A stretch of DNA of 64,000 nt. It comes from Zonotrichia leucophrys gambelii (Eukaryota > Chordata > Aves > Passeriformes > Passerellidae). Shown here in pieces: positions 45,006 to 57,600 of this stretch. The DNA lies in the NCBI RefSeq assembly GCF_028769735.1, contig NW_026992294.1, forward strand, positions 1 through 64,000. The letters are read 5' to 3'. The position numbers and the translations under genes were made by a program. The notes under the pieces were generated by a model, which ran no database searches, was not told the DNA's origin, and worked only from the letters and a program-made list of their open reading frames with translations. The stretch's first letter is position 1, and each line of letters begins with the position of its first letter.

Positions 45006-45700
45006 CCATTCTGTCCCCTGACAAAGACCCTCCCCAGCTCTCCTGGAGGCCCCTTTTTATATTATATATTATATCTCTATTAGATTTATACCTACATACA
45101 TATCAGCCCAAAAAGTGGCTCAGGCAGTCCGTGACTAGTTGTGGCCACCTGGGGTAGCCCAGGTGTGAGGGAATGTGCAGATCAGGGGGTGTGGGGGAGT
45201 GAGCAGATCTGTGGGTTATTTTAGAGAGCCTCAGGAAGTCTGGGAGGGTCCTAAGCGTTTATAGGGTGTTTGGGGAGGGAGAGCTATGGAGCATTTTGAG
45301 GGCATTCTGAGGGTATTTGGGATCTACCAGGGAGTCTGCAGAGGATGGAGGGGTTCTCTGGGGTTTTGGGAGGGGCTACAGGAGTGTATACTCCAGGTCC
45401 CCAAAGTCCTCTCAACCTGTTCTTCATGACAGGATTTATCTGCGCCTGTCAGGGAAGCTCACCACACAGACCCTGTTCCCGATTCCCATGAAATTTTGAC
45501 GTGCGCAACATGCAGGAATGTTTTTCTTGCAATTTCCCTGGCTCCAAGAGGGAGCCCGGAAATGGCAGGAAAAAGTAGGGGGGGTGGGGGGCGCTTGTCC
45601 ATCCCCCACATCGGCCATTGCAGTTTTGATTCAAATTTTAATTAAAAGCTGAACTGGTGCTGATACTGCGACAGGACCAGCGTCTTTCTCTACATTGTTG
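45006..45700. other. Mostly unassigned; one possible exon at 45,432-45,501
   Basis: ttcatgacag (acceptor-like) precedes a plus-strand frame RIYLRLSGKLTTQTLFPIPM ending at TGA near 45,500. It could be a terminal exon but I know no family. The rest is unremarkable. Confidence 0.25.
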
Positions 45701-45990
45701 TCATCACGCCAATTCCCAGGAGACACTCGAGGGGCGCTTGGAGGCCAGCTGGGGGTGCTTGCGGGATCATTAAAGGGTCTGGAGGGGCGCTTAGGGGTCG
45801 GAGAGGCAGCTGGCGAGCACTTGGGGGTCCGAGGGGGGGCATTTTGGGGGCAAGTAGGGGACGGGCGGACGTCGGGACCCGGAGGGGCACTTGGGGGTCA
45901 GGAGAGGGAAAGTGGGGGTACTTACGGGGCCCCGGGGCGCACTCACGGCTCAGGGGAGCACTCGGGGAGCAGCTGGGACGGTGCTTAGGG
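45701..45990. repeat. Minisatellite (ggcacttgggggtc type)
   Basis: Imperfect units of about 25-35 bp with gcgcttgg, gcacttgggggtc and gggggc lead into a CpG-rich promoter-like zone. Confidence 0.7.
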
Positions 45991-46270
45991 GACAGTCCCG
46001 GCCCTGACTGGCCTCTCGCGGGTCGCGGGGCATGACGGGAACCGCAGTCCCGGCTCTATCGGCGTCCTACGGGGCCCCGCGGTCTTTCGGGAGTTGTAGT
46101 CCAGGAAGTGAGTAAACAGGCGCGGAACCAGTGGCGAGTGGGAGCACGAGGGATTTTTGGGGGCTCAGGGGGAGCTTGTGACGCCCCCGTGACCCCCCCC
46201 CAGCGCCCTCAGGGCCGGAGGGACACCAGAACCCCCGGCGCCATGTCGGCCGTGTGAAGGTGAAGACAGG
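45990..46270. promoter_or_regulatory. CpG-rich promoter-like zone with ZNF143-type motif
   Basis: gggagttgtagt at 46,089-46,100 is the reverse of ACTACAACTCCC, the core of the ZNF143 promoter motif. CpGs are dense around it. An exon-like stretch to 46,268 ends in ACAG|GTGAGC, so a plus-strand first exon at about 46,202-46,268 is plausible; its reading frame and gene are not identified. Confidence 0.5.
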
Positions 46271-46930
46271 TGAGCCCCACTCCCACGGGTTTGGGGGTTC
46301 CCCGCCCCGATGCGTTCAATAAGCCCCCAGGCGCCCCTAGAGACTTCCCAGTCCCCACAGACCCCCCAACGCTGTCCTGGGAGCCCCAAAACATCCCACA
46401 GACCCCGGACCGTCAAAGACCCTCCAAAGCCCATGCGTCCCCTCAAAGTCCTTCCTGGACCCCCGATACCTTTCACAGATTTTCCCCAACGCTCCTAGAG
46501 TCTCCCCGAAAAATCCCATAGACCTCTTCTAGATGCCCTGAAGACACCCAGTGCCCTCCCAACCCCTCCCGATTCCCAGCGCTCCCGATAAACCCCCCAA
46601 ATCCCTTCCTCAGCCTCAGAGCCCCTCCAAACGCCCCACAGACCCTCAGGGACCCCCTAGAGACACCCAGCACCCCGCCAACAGCCGCTTTGGAGCCCCC
46701 AGAACCCCCCAAATGCTCTTGGGGACACTTTGGGGGAGAAGGGATTTGGGGCAATCCCAAAGGTGGGGTAGGTAAGGGAGGGAGTTTTGGGGGTCTCCCC
46801 ACCTCCCTGGAGCAATTTTGGAGTGTCATTGCTTTATTGTCCCCACCATGGGTTGGGGGTGCCCAGGTGGGCATTCCAGGAGGGTCTCAATGGCCCTGGG
46901 GAGAGAAGGAGAGCAAATGGGGAGTTAGGG
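46271..46930. other. C-rich low-complexity DNA
   Basis: ccctcaaagtc/cccccgaaa-type degenerate repeats. The overlapping frames on both strands are compositional. Confidence 0.5.
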
Positions 46931-47405
46931 GGACCTGAGGGAGGCACAGGGGCAGATCCCTGAAATCTGGGGGCGGGGATGTCCTACCCAAGGCGTTCCC
47001 TTACGGCCCGGCGGTGGCATCGCAGCATCCAGAGGAGGGGGTCCCCAAGAGGGCCTGGGGGGGCTGCATGTCAGAGGAGATGGCTGTCCCACAAGTGTTC
47101 CCCCAGCCTCACAAGGGACTTGCTGAGCCAGAAGTGTCTCCCCAAACCACAAGTGCCCCCTCAGCCCCTCAAGTGACCCCTGACCCACAATTGCTCCCCT
47201 TGCCCCTGGCCCACAAATGACCGCCTTGGCCCGCAGGGGAACCTCTAGGCCCACCAGTGACCCCTCTGACCCACAAATGCCCCCAGCCCCACAAAGGTAC
47301 CTCATGACCCTCAATAGCTCCCAGCCTTTGAGTGACTCCCTGGCCAACAAGTGACCCCCATGACCCACAAGTGACCCCGTGACCCTCAAGTGACCCCCAT
47401 GACCC
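46931..47405. repeat. Minisatellite (tgacccacaagtgacccc type)
   Basis: About 14 imperfect units of roughly 25-35 bp with cacaagtg, gacccacaa and ctcaagtgac. Confidence 0.75.
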
Positions 47406-47439
47406 TCAAAGGCTCCTCTGGTGCCTCACCCAGTGGCGG

Positions 47440-48000
47440 CTGCCACGGCGCCTCCTGTAGGGCATCATGTGCACTGCTCCGGATTGGCTGTGGGGCCTCA
47501 CGGGGGTCACGTGACCTGAACCCGGGCCCTCCCTGGGGCGGGGGCTCAGGAAGCGCCTCCCTTGCAGGCCCCAGGGCATCCTGGGAGCTGCGTGACTTCC
47601 AATATGGGGCACACCACAGAGCCCCGAGGCAGTCATGTGACCCCCGAAATGGCTCCTGCAGCAAAGGCTCATGGGAGTCTCGCTTCCCAGGCGGCGCCCC
47701 CTGGTGCAGAGGTGCACAGCAGCTGCTGCTGATTTGCCGCAGGGCATGGTGAGAGTCGCGTGACTGTGAGTATAGTGCCCCCTGCAGGGTATCCAGAGAG
47801 CTGCTCCTCATTGGCCAGAGGGTCTTGCGGGAGTCAGGCGGCCTCCAACATGGATCCTGCCACAAGGGTTCCTGGGAGACAGCCTGGGGTGAAGACGCCC
47901 CCTGGTGCTTGCAGAAGTGTCTCCCGATTGGCCATGGCGCCTCAGGTGAGTCACGTGACCTTCCCGGCGGCACTCCCTGCAGGGAACCCCGGGGAGCAGC
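47440..48000. repeat. Array of diverged units carrying CACGTGAC, ATTGG and CCCCCTGGTG boxes
   Basis: Units of roughly 100-125 bp repeat an order of boxes: gcgccccctggtgc or agtgccccctgcag, then gctgctcc(t)gattggcc, then gtgagtcacgtgacc or a decayed form, then tcctgggag. Full CACGTGAC lies at about 47,508 and 47,954, with variants gtcatgtgac, agtcgcgtgac and agctgcgtgac. CACGTGAC is a USF/MITF-type site, ATTGG an inverted CCAAT box and CCCCCTGGTG resembles part of the CTCF core. The 301-codon minus-strand frame across it (47,386-48,291) is a translation of the repeats. Confidence 0.65.
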
Positions 48001-48543
48001 AGAGCCCAGCAGGGCCCTGCACACCAGGGGCGTGTCCAGCGCTGGCTCCTTCCCTCGGCACCGCCCCAAGCGCCATTGGACGAGGGGGTCATCGAGGGTG
48101 GAGCTGCTGGGGGCGGAGCCAAGCAGCGCCTTTGCCCTTTCCGGCCCGCGGGGGCGGGGCTTGAGCAGGGCCTGGCTGGTGGGGGGGAGGAGAAGGTTGG
48201 GGAGGGGCGAGGACCCCCCGAAATGCTGACCCTGTACTGCCCCCGTGGGACTGGTGGTCTCGGGCGGAGTTTGAGGGGCTGCGGGACGCACTTATGGTCA
48301 CAATGGGGTGTCTGGGGCATCACCTGGGATCGGGTGCGGTAGCTGAGGGTCCCCGAGGCGTGCCTGGGTCTCACCGGGGCAAGGGAGGGGATTGGCAGGC
48401 GCTTAGAGGTCTGGGGCGGCATTTGGGGGTCTGGGGAGCACTCTGAGCCCAGGACAACACTGAGGGAACGGGGGAGCAGACTGGGGCCTCCTAGGGGCGC
48501 TTGGGGATCCCGAGGGGCACTTGAGGCCGGGCTGCTTTCCCAC

Positions 48544-48706
48544 CTCCTTTGCATCAGGCGCTCCGTTCGCTGCTCCAGGCTGAGCTTCTGCGGGAGGTAT
48601 GCGGGAAGTGACGCGGGGCCCTCCCGAGTCCCCAAATTCCTCTCCGAGACCCCCCCAAATTCCCCCCTCGGTCCCTTCCGGAGCCCTCAGGCCTCACCCG
48701 CTCCAT
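48544..48706 (-). CDS. 5' end of an unidentified minus-strand gene (two exons)
   Basis: Exon 1 ends its coding part as ATGGAGCGG (48,706-48,698) followed by donor GTGAGG. Exon 2 (48,587-48,544) has acceptor CCCGCAG and donor AG|GTGGGA, and joins in phase to give MERKLSLEQRTERLMQR. The joined product is alpha-helical and charged. CpG-rich DNA upstream fits a promoter. I do not recognise the gene and could not find the next exon, which should lie below 48,500. Confidence 0.45.
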
Positions 48707-48960
48707 CGCCCGCGCTCTCGTTTGGTTTGCCCCGGCGTTCCGAGCTCGGGCGCTGATTGTTTCAGCGCGGGGACGGGCGGGCGCTGCCGCCAATGGGAGG
48801 CCGGGGAGGGGGAAGGCGGGAAGCGGCGGCGCCGAGCGCGGCCGGGCAGGGGAGGGGTCCGTGGGAGGCTTTGGGCATGCGCGGAGGCGTTTGGGGGCTC
48901 TGGAGGCGCTGAGGGATGCCCTGGAGTATAAATGGGGGTCCCGGGAGGCGTTTGCGGCTC
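48707..48960 (-). promoter_or_regulatory. CpG island, putative promoter
   Basis: Dense CpG and GC boxes (ggggaggggg, gccaatggga with a CCAAT box at about 48,791) lie immediately upstream of the ATG at 48,706. Confidence 0.5.
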
Positions 48961-51780
48961 TGGGGCGCTGAGAGATGCGCGGGGAGTTCTGGGCGTTAGT
49001 GGGGTGGTTTTGAGGGTCTCAGAGAGGTTGTTTGGGATTCCCAGGGAAAGGTTTGGGGTGGAAGGAGGCTGGTGTGGTTCTGGGCGTCCTAGAAAGGACT
49101 TGGCGGTGCAGGAGGGTCCCAGTGTGGTTTGGAAGGCTCTCGGGGTGGTTAAAGTGGCAGAGAGCTGGGATCCCGCTGACAGAGACCCCCCGATATCCCC
49201 CATGGACCCCCCTCCAATTTCCCCTAGGAACTCCAAACCCTCCCAGAGCCCGGCAGGACTCTCTCAGCTCACCTTACATCTGTAAGCCCGTGCAAGGGAA
49301 TGATACCAAAACTGGCTGGCAAATAAACTTTCTAACACCATTTGAAGCATTAGAAAGCAAGCGTTCTTTGTCTGCGCAGAACACACTGAAGGATTTCTCC
49401 TTTCATCTGATGTGTGCGATAAAACTTTGCCACAGGGTATGGTCCTGGAGGGACCACGAACAGGTCTCTGGTTCGAATCACATTCACGGAATGCTTCCAT
49501 ATTACACATGACCTTTCCTTGAACGTTTTCCTTGGGCATGTCCAGTTACGTAACTTGACAAAAGCCCCGCTATATTCCTCATTACCTATTTGTCCACTGG
49601 CTCCAGCTGTGCTTGTGATCCTCTGTGCACACCTTTACATCCTTCCAGCTTTTTTGCCAGTTAGTCTTTAAGCTCCATCCATTGCCTTCAGGGCAACTGA
49701 AAATTTCTCTTCTGCATGTCACTTACCAGGAACCCCAAAACCCTTCCTGGGACCCCCATGGCCCCTCACGGACTTTGTGGTTTGGGAGGTTCAGAGGGCT
49801 GAGGGGATCCCTGGGTAGTTTTGGGGGTCCCTGGATGGCTTTGGGGGTGGGGTCTCTGTCTCTGGAGAGTTTTGAGCATCTCTGTGGAGTTCAGAGTTTC
49901 CCTATTTTTATATCTTTATTTTAAGGCAAAAGCCCTTTAATTCCCTGTTTGCCATCGTCTCTCCTGTTTCCATGTGGTTTTCTTCAGCTTTTTCAGTCAT
50001 TTGGGCCAGAATTTCCCATACCCTGGATTCTCTGCTGGGACTTGGGTCATTAATTTTGGGTAAAAAACGTCTGGATTTGGTGGTGTCCTTTCCCTGCTGT
50101 CATGGGGCAGAGGCCACCATGGGGACAGCGATTCTGGGAGTTCAGGGAATTTGGGATGATTGTTGTGGGTCCCACACCTGTCATGACATCCCTGTCACTC
50201 ACATCTATCAAATGTCTTGTGGGTTCCACTCCCATCATTTCCCATCCGTGACAGGATCCAGCTGCCAGCTCCCAAATTCTCTGGAACTGTGGGCCATGCC
50301 CCCCACCCCCATCTTGAAATTCTGCTGAATCTGCCCAAATCTGCATGGTTTGGCTGTGGCTTGAGTATTTTTTATTTGGGTATAAAAGGAGTGACTTTGG
50401 TACAAACACTATGTGTCCGCAGGAGCCCAGGAATTCAAGAGCCAAGGAGCCAGTGAGTGGGAAGAGTGGGAAGGCTTCGTTCCCTGTTTATTCCTGGTTT
50501 TCCTTATTGTTTAGTGACAGGCAGAAATTGAGGATTTTATCTGCCCAAATTTCAGGTTTTTTTACCCTTTCCCTTCCTCAGTTTTAGGGCTTTTTTCCTT
50601 CTTTTCCCCAAAAGTTCCATAATTTTTCTTCTAAAATGTTGGGTTTCAAACACTTTTTTCCACAGTAAAAAAATAAAAAATTTGCCCATATCCCCCCAGA
50701 TCTCAGGGGTTTGCCCTTTTTTGTGCACTTTTCCTCCAAATTTCAGATTTTTTCCCCCTCATCATGCCAAAAATTCAGTGGGATTTTTCTTCCCCTTTTT
50801 GAGGCCAAATTGAGTATTTGGGAGGGTTTGTGTGAAACAAGATGAGTGAAGGGTTTTCCTGGATGTTAAGCCCCATTTTGATCCAAATTTGGAGGATATT
50901 GAGAAAAAAAATATCCATATACTGAAACTGGGGGCAGGGGGAGTTGGAGAAAAATCAATCCTTTCCGTGAAGTTTTAGTGTGGATTTGGTGGAAATTTGG
51001 TACGGAGTGGGCATCAGGGGTAGGTGGGAGGGCTGTGTCAGAATTTTGACCCCATTTTGACATGAATCCAGGTGATTTTATTTAAAATTCATCTGATTTT
51101 GGAGTGAATCTGATATAGAAGGAGAATGTGATGTGGCCTCAAGGTGAGCAGAAGAATGGGGGGAGGGATACTTAATCCCTGTTTAATTCCATTTTGACCA
51201 AAAGTGGGGGATTGGGAGAAAAAATATTTTGACCCAAAGTGGGAGAATTTGGGAAGAAAAACAATTTTGATCCAAACTTGGGTAATTTTGGACAAACTTT
51301 TTAGAGTTTGGCATGTTTGGTGTGGACTTGGGGGTAGTGGGAGCCAAAATAAGCCCCAGGAGGTTTCTGTGGGGTGAAAAGAGGTATTTTAGTGTATTAA
51401 AAGACATTTTGGGGTGATTTGGGGGTGACTTGAGGCTTCTGGAGCCTCAGAGGTCACATGGATTTTTCCCACAAAATAACAGGCTTTAGTGCTTTTTTGG
51501 TGTTTTTTTTACAGGGGTGGCACAAGATGGGATCTGATGGCTCCTCCTTCCCTTCTGTGGTAAATAAAATCCCTGTTTTCCATGCAAAATCCCCACATTT
51601 CTTGGATTTTTTATTTATTTCCAGACTTTTTAGCACAGAAGATGAAATCCTGAACCCCTGGGCTTGTTTTTGCCTGAAAGATCCCTTCTTCCCTCATTTT
51701 GTATTTTTCCAACAACCTCTCAGCAACCTCTCAGATTTATTATGTTTAACCAAAAATCCCATTTTGAAATACTTTTTTTA
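48961..51780. other. No gene; one repeat-like insert and T-rich minisatellites
   Basis: 49,262-49,740 looks like an inserted element. It contains ggttcgaatca at 49,470-49,480, which resembles an RNA polymerase III B box, but no tRNA fold was found. 50,850-51,420 repeats attttgatccaaa/gtgggag-type units. The region becomes steadily T-rich. Confidence 0.4.
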
Positions 51781-54600
51781 ATCCAAACCCCTTTATAATC
51801 TTCTTCTTTTTTCATTAATGCCTGATTAATATTCTTGGAAAATAAATTCCCTTTTCCCTCACTTTCTACAGAAAACAAAAAAAAAGTGCACTTTGTCCTG
51901 GTTATGTTAGTTTACTTTTTGGTTTGTTGTTTTGTGGGGTTTTTTTGGTGGCTTTTTTTTTGTTTGTTTGTTTGTTTTTAGATAAAATTTTAATGTTCAG
52001 TTTTAGTGTTTTACCAGGACAAAACCACAAGATCTATATGCTGGAATTGTATTTTTTTCCCAGGGAACAAAGATCTATTTTTAAAAGGTGTTTGTAAATG
52101 AAAAAAAAAGTCCTTTTATTTGCTCTCTTTTAATAAAAGCATTTGGTTCTTAAGGAAAACTAAGAAAACCCTTTTATTCCTTATTTTCCTGGCTTTTTTC
52201 TGATTTTCATTAAAACCATTTATCAACCCAATTTATAGTGTTTTAAATTAAAAAACCCCCTTTTTATTCCCTTAACATTTTCTTGTTTCTTCTTTTATTT
52301 TATTTAGTTTTATTTTGAAAAATTATTCATTAAGGAAAAATGCCCTCTTGAATTCTCTTTTAAGTTTCAGCTATTTTTAAAGAAAGAACTTCACTCTGTT
52401 CTAATTCTTAAAATCGCGATTGCTCATTTCTCTCTTGATTTTTCTTCAAAGTCCCCTTTCTTGAAAAAGCAACTCTTTTTCATGTATTATTTCAGAAAGG
52501 CCCCATTAATCCTATTTTTTATTAATAGTTAAACCTCATTATTCCCTATTTTCCCCCCAAAACACTTAAATTCAGGTTTTTTTCAGAAAAAATCACCAGA
52601 GTTATTTTTTTAATCTACTATCCCCAATTCCCTATTTTTTAAATTAAAAAGCCTCTTATGATGGGCTTCTATATATACACCGAGTTTTAATAAATTTTAA
52701 TCGCATTTTCCTGGTTTTTTCCCCATAAAATCTCAAAAATTCTTATTTTTTATTTTTGGGTTTTTTAAATTAGGAGAAGATACCCAGTTTTTAACCTGTT
52801 TTGAGGCAAAAAACAGCTATGTTGGGTTTTTTGTAGCAGTAAAAAAACTCCGAAAACATTTTTGACCCTTTAAAATATTTTCTGTTTTGTTTTCCTTTTA
52901 GATATTTCTAGGTATTTTATATATTTTTTTCTATATACATTTTATCTTATACCCAATATGTACAATTTTAATTGACTAGTAATAATATTACATAGTGTAA
53001 CTTAATAGCATAGTATTGATTAATAGGACAATAATTGCTTATTAGTACTTATTTATATTTTTATATGTTGTGCATAAATTAATAATATACATCCACTACA
53101 GTAGTTCCGTATGAATGTGTAATACAGTCTCCACTGTAATTAAATAGAAAACTCAACATATGATCTACTCTGCTGTAATTATGTTGTTATTATCATTATT
53201 CTTGATATGCATTTTTTAATATTAATTTCTGTGAAAATTCAGTATAAAATTATTTAAAAGCTTATATGGAGATACAAAAGATGTGAGCTATAAAAACATG
53301 TAATATATCTTCTATTAATATAATAGTGCATTAATTAATGTAGCACACTATATTGCTATTATATATAACTATATCTAGTTATTAAGAGATAATTGGGAAT
53401 GATAGAATAGATATAAATTACTATAAATATAATTATATAATGCAATTAAAGAATAATTTACAATGTAATATGGCATAAAGTTGCATAATATTATATGAAT
53501 GATATTATGTTATTATATATTATAATGTATTATAACTGTATGCAATGTATGGGAATTACATTTAATAATATAATTACATATAATGATTATATTACATATA
53601 ATAATAATTATATTATTATAATTATATTATCATAATATAATTATGAGAGTAATATCTACTCTCATAATTCTTATATTAATTACACATAATGGTAGGGTAT
53701 ATTGCAATATAGTACAATACAATGGTATATTAATTCAATTCTAGTCTCCAGTATACTCTCTACCTTTGCAATTTTGCTCCTTACTGCTTATTTTTGCTTG
53801 ATTTTTACCATTTTTTCCCAAACCGTTTCTATGAAAACAAGAAATAAAATTATTTAAAATCATTATCTGTATAATTTTGTAGAGAAAATATAAACCACGT
53901 ACTGTTGTATATATTTATAAAAATAACATGTTAAATTATCTTCTTCTATGATTAACACTGAAATAAGTTCAATAGCCACACCATTTATTATCATACTACT
54001 TTAATTGTTTTTTAATATTTATGGATTTGGAATAAATCTTTGCTGATATTTCTATCAAAATTAAGTACAAAATAACAGAAAAAATATTACTATGTATTTA
54101 AATGTAAGTATTGTATATCACAGTGTTATAATTAATATGTCTCTATAATAGTAACATAAAAAACAATATAACTGAGTTAAATAATGGATAACAGTATAAT
54201 AACAGAGTAGCAGGTTAAAATGTAATTGACATATTTTTACTGATATATGAGTCTTATATTATTAATATTTTATCAATGTGCTAGTAAGTAGTAATATATT
54301 AAAGTATATTACAAAATACCATGAATACAAAATGAACACAGGGTACGCTAATATAAATATCTACTAATATTGTTGTATTAAAGGAATAGTATTTTATATA
54401 ATTAATACTAGTTAATAATACATTATTTCATATTATTAACACATTAATATATTTTAATAATTTGTTAATAGAATACAAATGTTGTTTATTAACATAACAA
54501 GCTGTAAATAGAATTTCTATTTTGATAATATACAAAAATAGACTCTAGAAATTGTATAGTGCAGTCATATCTTTAATGTAATTTCAGTACAATTCCTACT
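51781..54600. repeat. T-rich then extremely AT-rich low-complexity island
   Basis: 51,781-52,860 is T-rich with many poly-T runs. 52,861-54,600 is almost wholly A and T, with dense tataat/attaat words, frequent palindromes such as tataatataatta, and no ordered period. No frame over 80 codons exists. The surrounding DNA is GC-rich. It ends just before the FCGBP-like exon. Confidence 0.85.
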
Positions 54601-54719
54601 GTAAAATAGGGAAATTGATGTATAAACACATATAGAATTGACATAAAAATATAAAAGCCCCCTTTATATAACCCCCTTGGTTAATATAAACATTAACCAA
54701 GGCCCCCTTTTTCTCCCCG

Positions 54720-56590
54720 TTTTCCCAGCACTCTCTAGTGCCAGCTACCAGGGCTGGGAGTTCCTGGCCGTGTTCCCACAGAACAACGACGAGTCCCCCA
54801 GCATGTACCTGCAGCTGCTGCTCACCTCCTATGGCCCTGCTGACACCCAAGTGTCAGTGACGCTCTGTTGCGGCTCCATCACCTGGAACATCACCCTGAG
54901 GCCAGATGTCACTGTGCCCTTGCCCTTTCCTGCTAGCCTGGAACGTGATGGAAGCCACACTTCCCATAAAACCTTGGTGGTTGAGGCCAGTGCTGACATC
55001 TCTGTGACGTCTGTCGGCACCAATGGCTACACTGTGGGTGCCACTGCCCTCCTGCCTATGGAGAGCCTGGGCACCAGGTACTATGTGTGACACCGGTTGG
55101 GAACTAAACTTATGGCCTGACTGAGTTTGTGGTGGCCACCGACCCCACCACCATCACTATTAGCATCACCACCAGCACCACTTTCCACTGTGCTGGGCCC
55201 ACATATGTCCCCGTTGCTGTGCTCCACCTATTCCTGCAGCCCTAGCATAGCCTGCAGCTCCAGAGCAGCCTGGACGTCACTGGCACAATTGTGGTGGCCG
55301 ACACCCCTGTGGCTGTCCTCAGTGGCCACACGTGTGTCAAGGTATCTGTTGGCTTTGACTTTGTGGTGGAGCAGTTCCTCCCAAAGACAGTGTGGGGGAG
55401 GAGCTACGTGTGGCCGCCCAACCCACTGCAGACAGAGGCTGACTTCGTTTATGTGGTGACGCATGAAGACAACACCATCAACTGCAGCACCGGGAGCAGG
55501 AATGCCACTGTGGCCATGGCGGTAGGGGAGGTGCAGATGTTCGTGGTGAACTGTGGGGTGCAGAGGTTCAGGGACATCACACCATAACCAATATGGTCCA
55601 GTGAAGCCAAATTTATTATTCCTAAAAGGGCTATATTTATAATAAATTTCTACTGTTTACGTGTCTATAGCTAATACATGATTGGTTAATCCTAGCTGTT
55701 CACGCGTCTAAAATAGAATGCTGATTGTATCAGCTAATTTTTCACACGTCTTGCTGTGGTTGTCTGGTCCGCCCATGGCTTCTCTTTTTTCTCCCTTTCT
55801 CAAGCTTGCTGACAAACTTGGTGAGTCCTGATGACTCTTCTTCTTGTATCTTTTTCAAGGACATACTGACTCCATTTCTGAATATGTCCATTATCCATTG
55901 TTTGTGAACGTGTCCATTATCCATTATTACAAGCAGGCTGGATTGTGCATCAGCTGAATGTGGCCATTGTCTTGCAAAAAATCCTCAACCTGCAAAAAAT
56001 CCTCAACAGTGAACCGTAACTCCCACCCGAACATCAGTGCATAGTGGCAGTGCAGGTGGTGTTTTTCTTCAGTGGGTCATCTTGGCAAGATCCCTTCTTC
56101 CTTGTTGTCCCACCTGCCACCGCCCATTGCCCTGCATTCCGCTTTAGCAGTGTGCCCAGCCAGTACAGCCATGCCATCCTCATTGCACCCGCCACTGCCA
56201 CCACCACCCTCACCCATTGGCCAGACAACACCATGGCATGGCAGGCCATTCCTGGCACAGATTTCTCCTGGGCCAGCATCACCATGAGTGCAGTGATGCA
56301 GAGTGCTGAGAACTCACAGGTGTCCATTGGGCTCCTGGTGTTTGGGTTCCAGACTCACACTGGATATGGTTTCCTGGGGCTCTGTGCTGCCAGTGAATAC
56401 AGTCAGTCCATTGTTGTGTCACCCCAATGGCTGGGTGTTGTGCAGTTGACCATTAATGGGTTTTCCCCTTTTTTTCAGTCCCCACACCAGTCTCCTGTGA
56501 GGATTTTGGTATGTGAGGAGAGGTGTGAGATGGTGGCTGGACCAACCAGAGTGCATCCAGGAGACTTTCTCCACCGGTTGGCTCTCTGAT
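54720..56590 (+). pseudogene. FCGBP: FCGBP-like N-terminal IgGFc-binding domain, broken, with LTR inside
   Basis: FCGBP is a secreted mucus protein of an N-terminal IgGFc-binding domain and repeated VWD-C8-TIL modules. The N-terminal domain reads SYQGWEFLAVFPQN, VSVTLCCGSITWNITL, then shifts frame at about 55,085 and continues VVATDPTTITISI, VAVLSGHTCVKVSVGFDFVVEQFLP and DFVYVV. Stops lie at 55,105-55,107 (TAA) and 55,243-55,245 (TAG) in the continuing frame. After the LTR, 56,044-56,400 gives VQVVFFFSGSSWQDPF, the next part of the same domain. The acceptor is probably tttcccag or ctctctag just before 54,740. A first exon with signal peptide was not found in the AT-rich DNA upstream. Confidence 0.8.
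55588..56008 (-). mobile_element. LTR inserted in the FCGBP-like coding sequence
   Basis: aaatttattattcc near the left end is a reverse polyadenylation signal. The right end reads atcctcaaca with the 17-bp phrase tgcaaaaaatcctcaac twice. FCGBP-like coding sequence stops before it and resumes after it. Exact ends and a target duplication were not resolved. Confidence 0.65.
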
Positions 56591-56599
56591 GGGCCACAC

Positions 56600-57600
56600 T
56601 ACTGCAGTTTTGATGAAAAACCTTTGATTTCATGGGAGCATGTGCCTACACCTTGACCACCATCTGCAATCCTGATCCCACCTTTCCTGCTCTCTCTCTT
56701 GCGGTCAAAAAGGAGGAAAAGGAGAACTCCAAAGTTTCCTGCATCGGCTCCATCACCATCCAAGTCGACAACATGACTGTCACTGCTGTCCAGTCAGAGA
56801 ATGGGATGGTGAGGGTAAGCAAAAACCATCATAATTTCCCAATTTTTTTAAATTTTGCTGCAATTACATATTTAGCAATGATCTTGAGGGTCTTTTTCTA
56901 AATAATTCCCAGATTTCCTGGTGTGCAGGTAACCCTCGTATGAAAACACTTCCAGTCTTCTTGAACTCCATGCCTAGTTTTGATGCATTTTGGTTGTTTT
57001 GATGGTTGTTGTTGTCCTCCAGGTGAGCAACCACCACTTGTGCCTCCCCATTTTCCTCTCCCACGGGAAGGTCCACATCCACCAGAAGGGTAAATCCACG
57101 TTGATCCAATCAAATTTCAAGCTGAAGGTCCTCTACAGCTGGGATGATCATGTAATGATCAAACTTCCAGCTCCTCTTTCTAGAAACAACTGCGGAATTT
57201 GTGGGAACAACAATGGGGATCCCCAGGATGACTCTCTCTCCTGATGGAAAACAAGTGTGGGATATTGTGGAGTTTGGGTGGAGCTGGAAGGCGACCAGTG
57301 AGAGTGGCCACTGCCAGGACATCTGTGATGGTGACTGTGGGCGGTGCAGATGGGACCAGGTGCATTCTACATGCAAGGCAGAGACCTGGTGTGGGAAGTT
57401 GTCCCAACATTCTGGGCCATTCCAGTCGTGTCATGACACTATCAGTCCCAATATCTATGTGAAGAACTGTATCTATGACCTGTGTGCCAATGAGGGGCAT
57501 CGCAATGCCCTGTGCCATTCTTTGAGATCTATGCTGATGACTGCCAGGAGGAGAGGATCAGTGCTTCCCACTGGAGGAAACAGCTGGAATGTTGTGAGTA
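56600..57600 (+). pseudogene. FCGBP: FCGBP-like first VWD and C8 module, broken
   Basis: VWD exon 1 (about 56,590-56,815) gives GPHYCSFDEKP, then shifts frame at about 56,628 and reads FDFMGACAYTLTTIC. The next exon (57,023-57,590) gives VSNHHLCLPIFLSHGKV, LIQSNFKLKVLYSWDDH and CGICGNNNGDPQDD, then shifts at the CT repeat near 57,238. The C8 part (CQDICDGDCGRC, CIYDLCANEGHRNALC) shifts again near 57,520 before ADDCQEER. CGICGNNNGD is the typical VWD end. Confidence 0.8.

Noticed and set aside
47386..48291. 301-codon minus-strand frame
   Set aside because: It is the translation of the box-bearing tandem repeat; residues repeat with the DNA unit and no domain appears.
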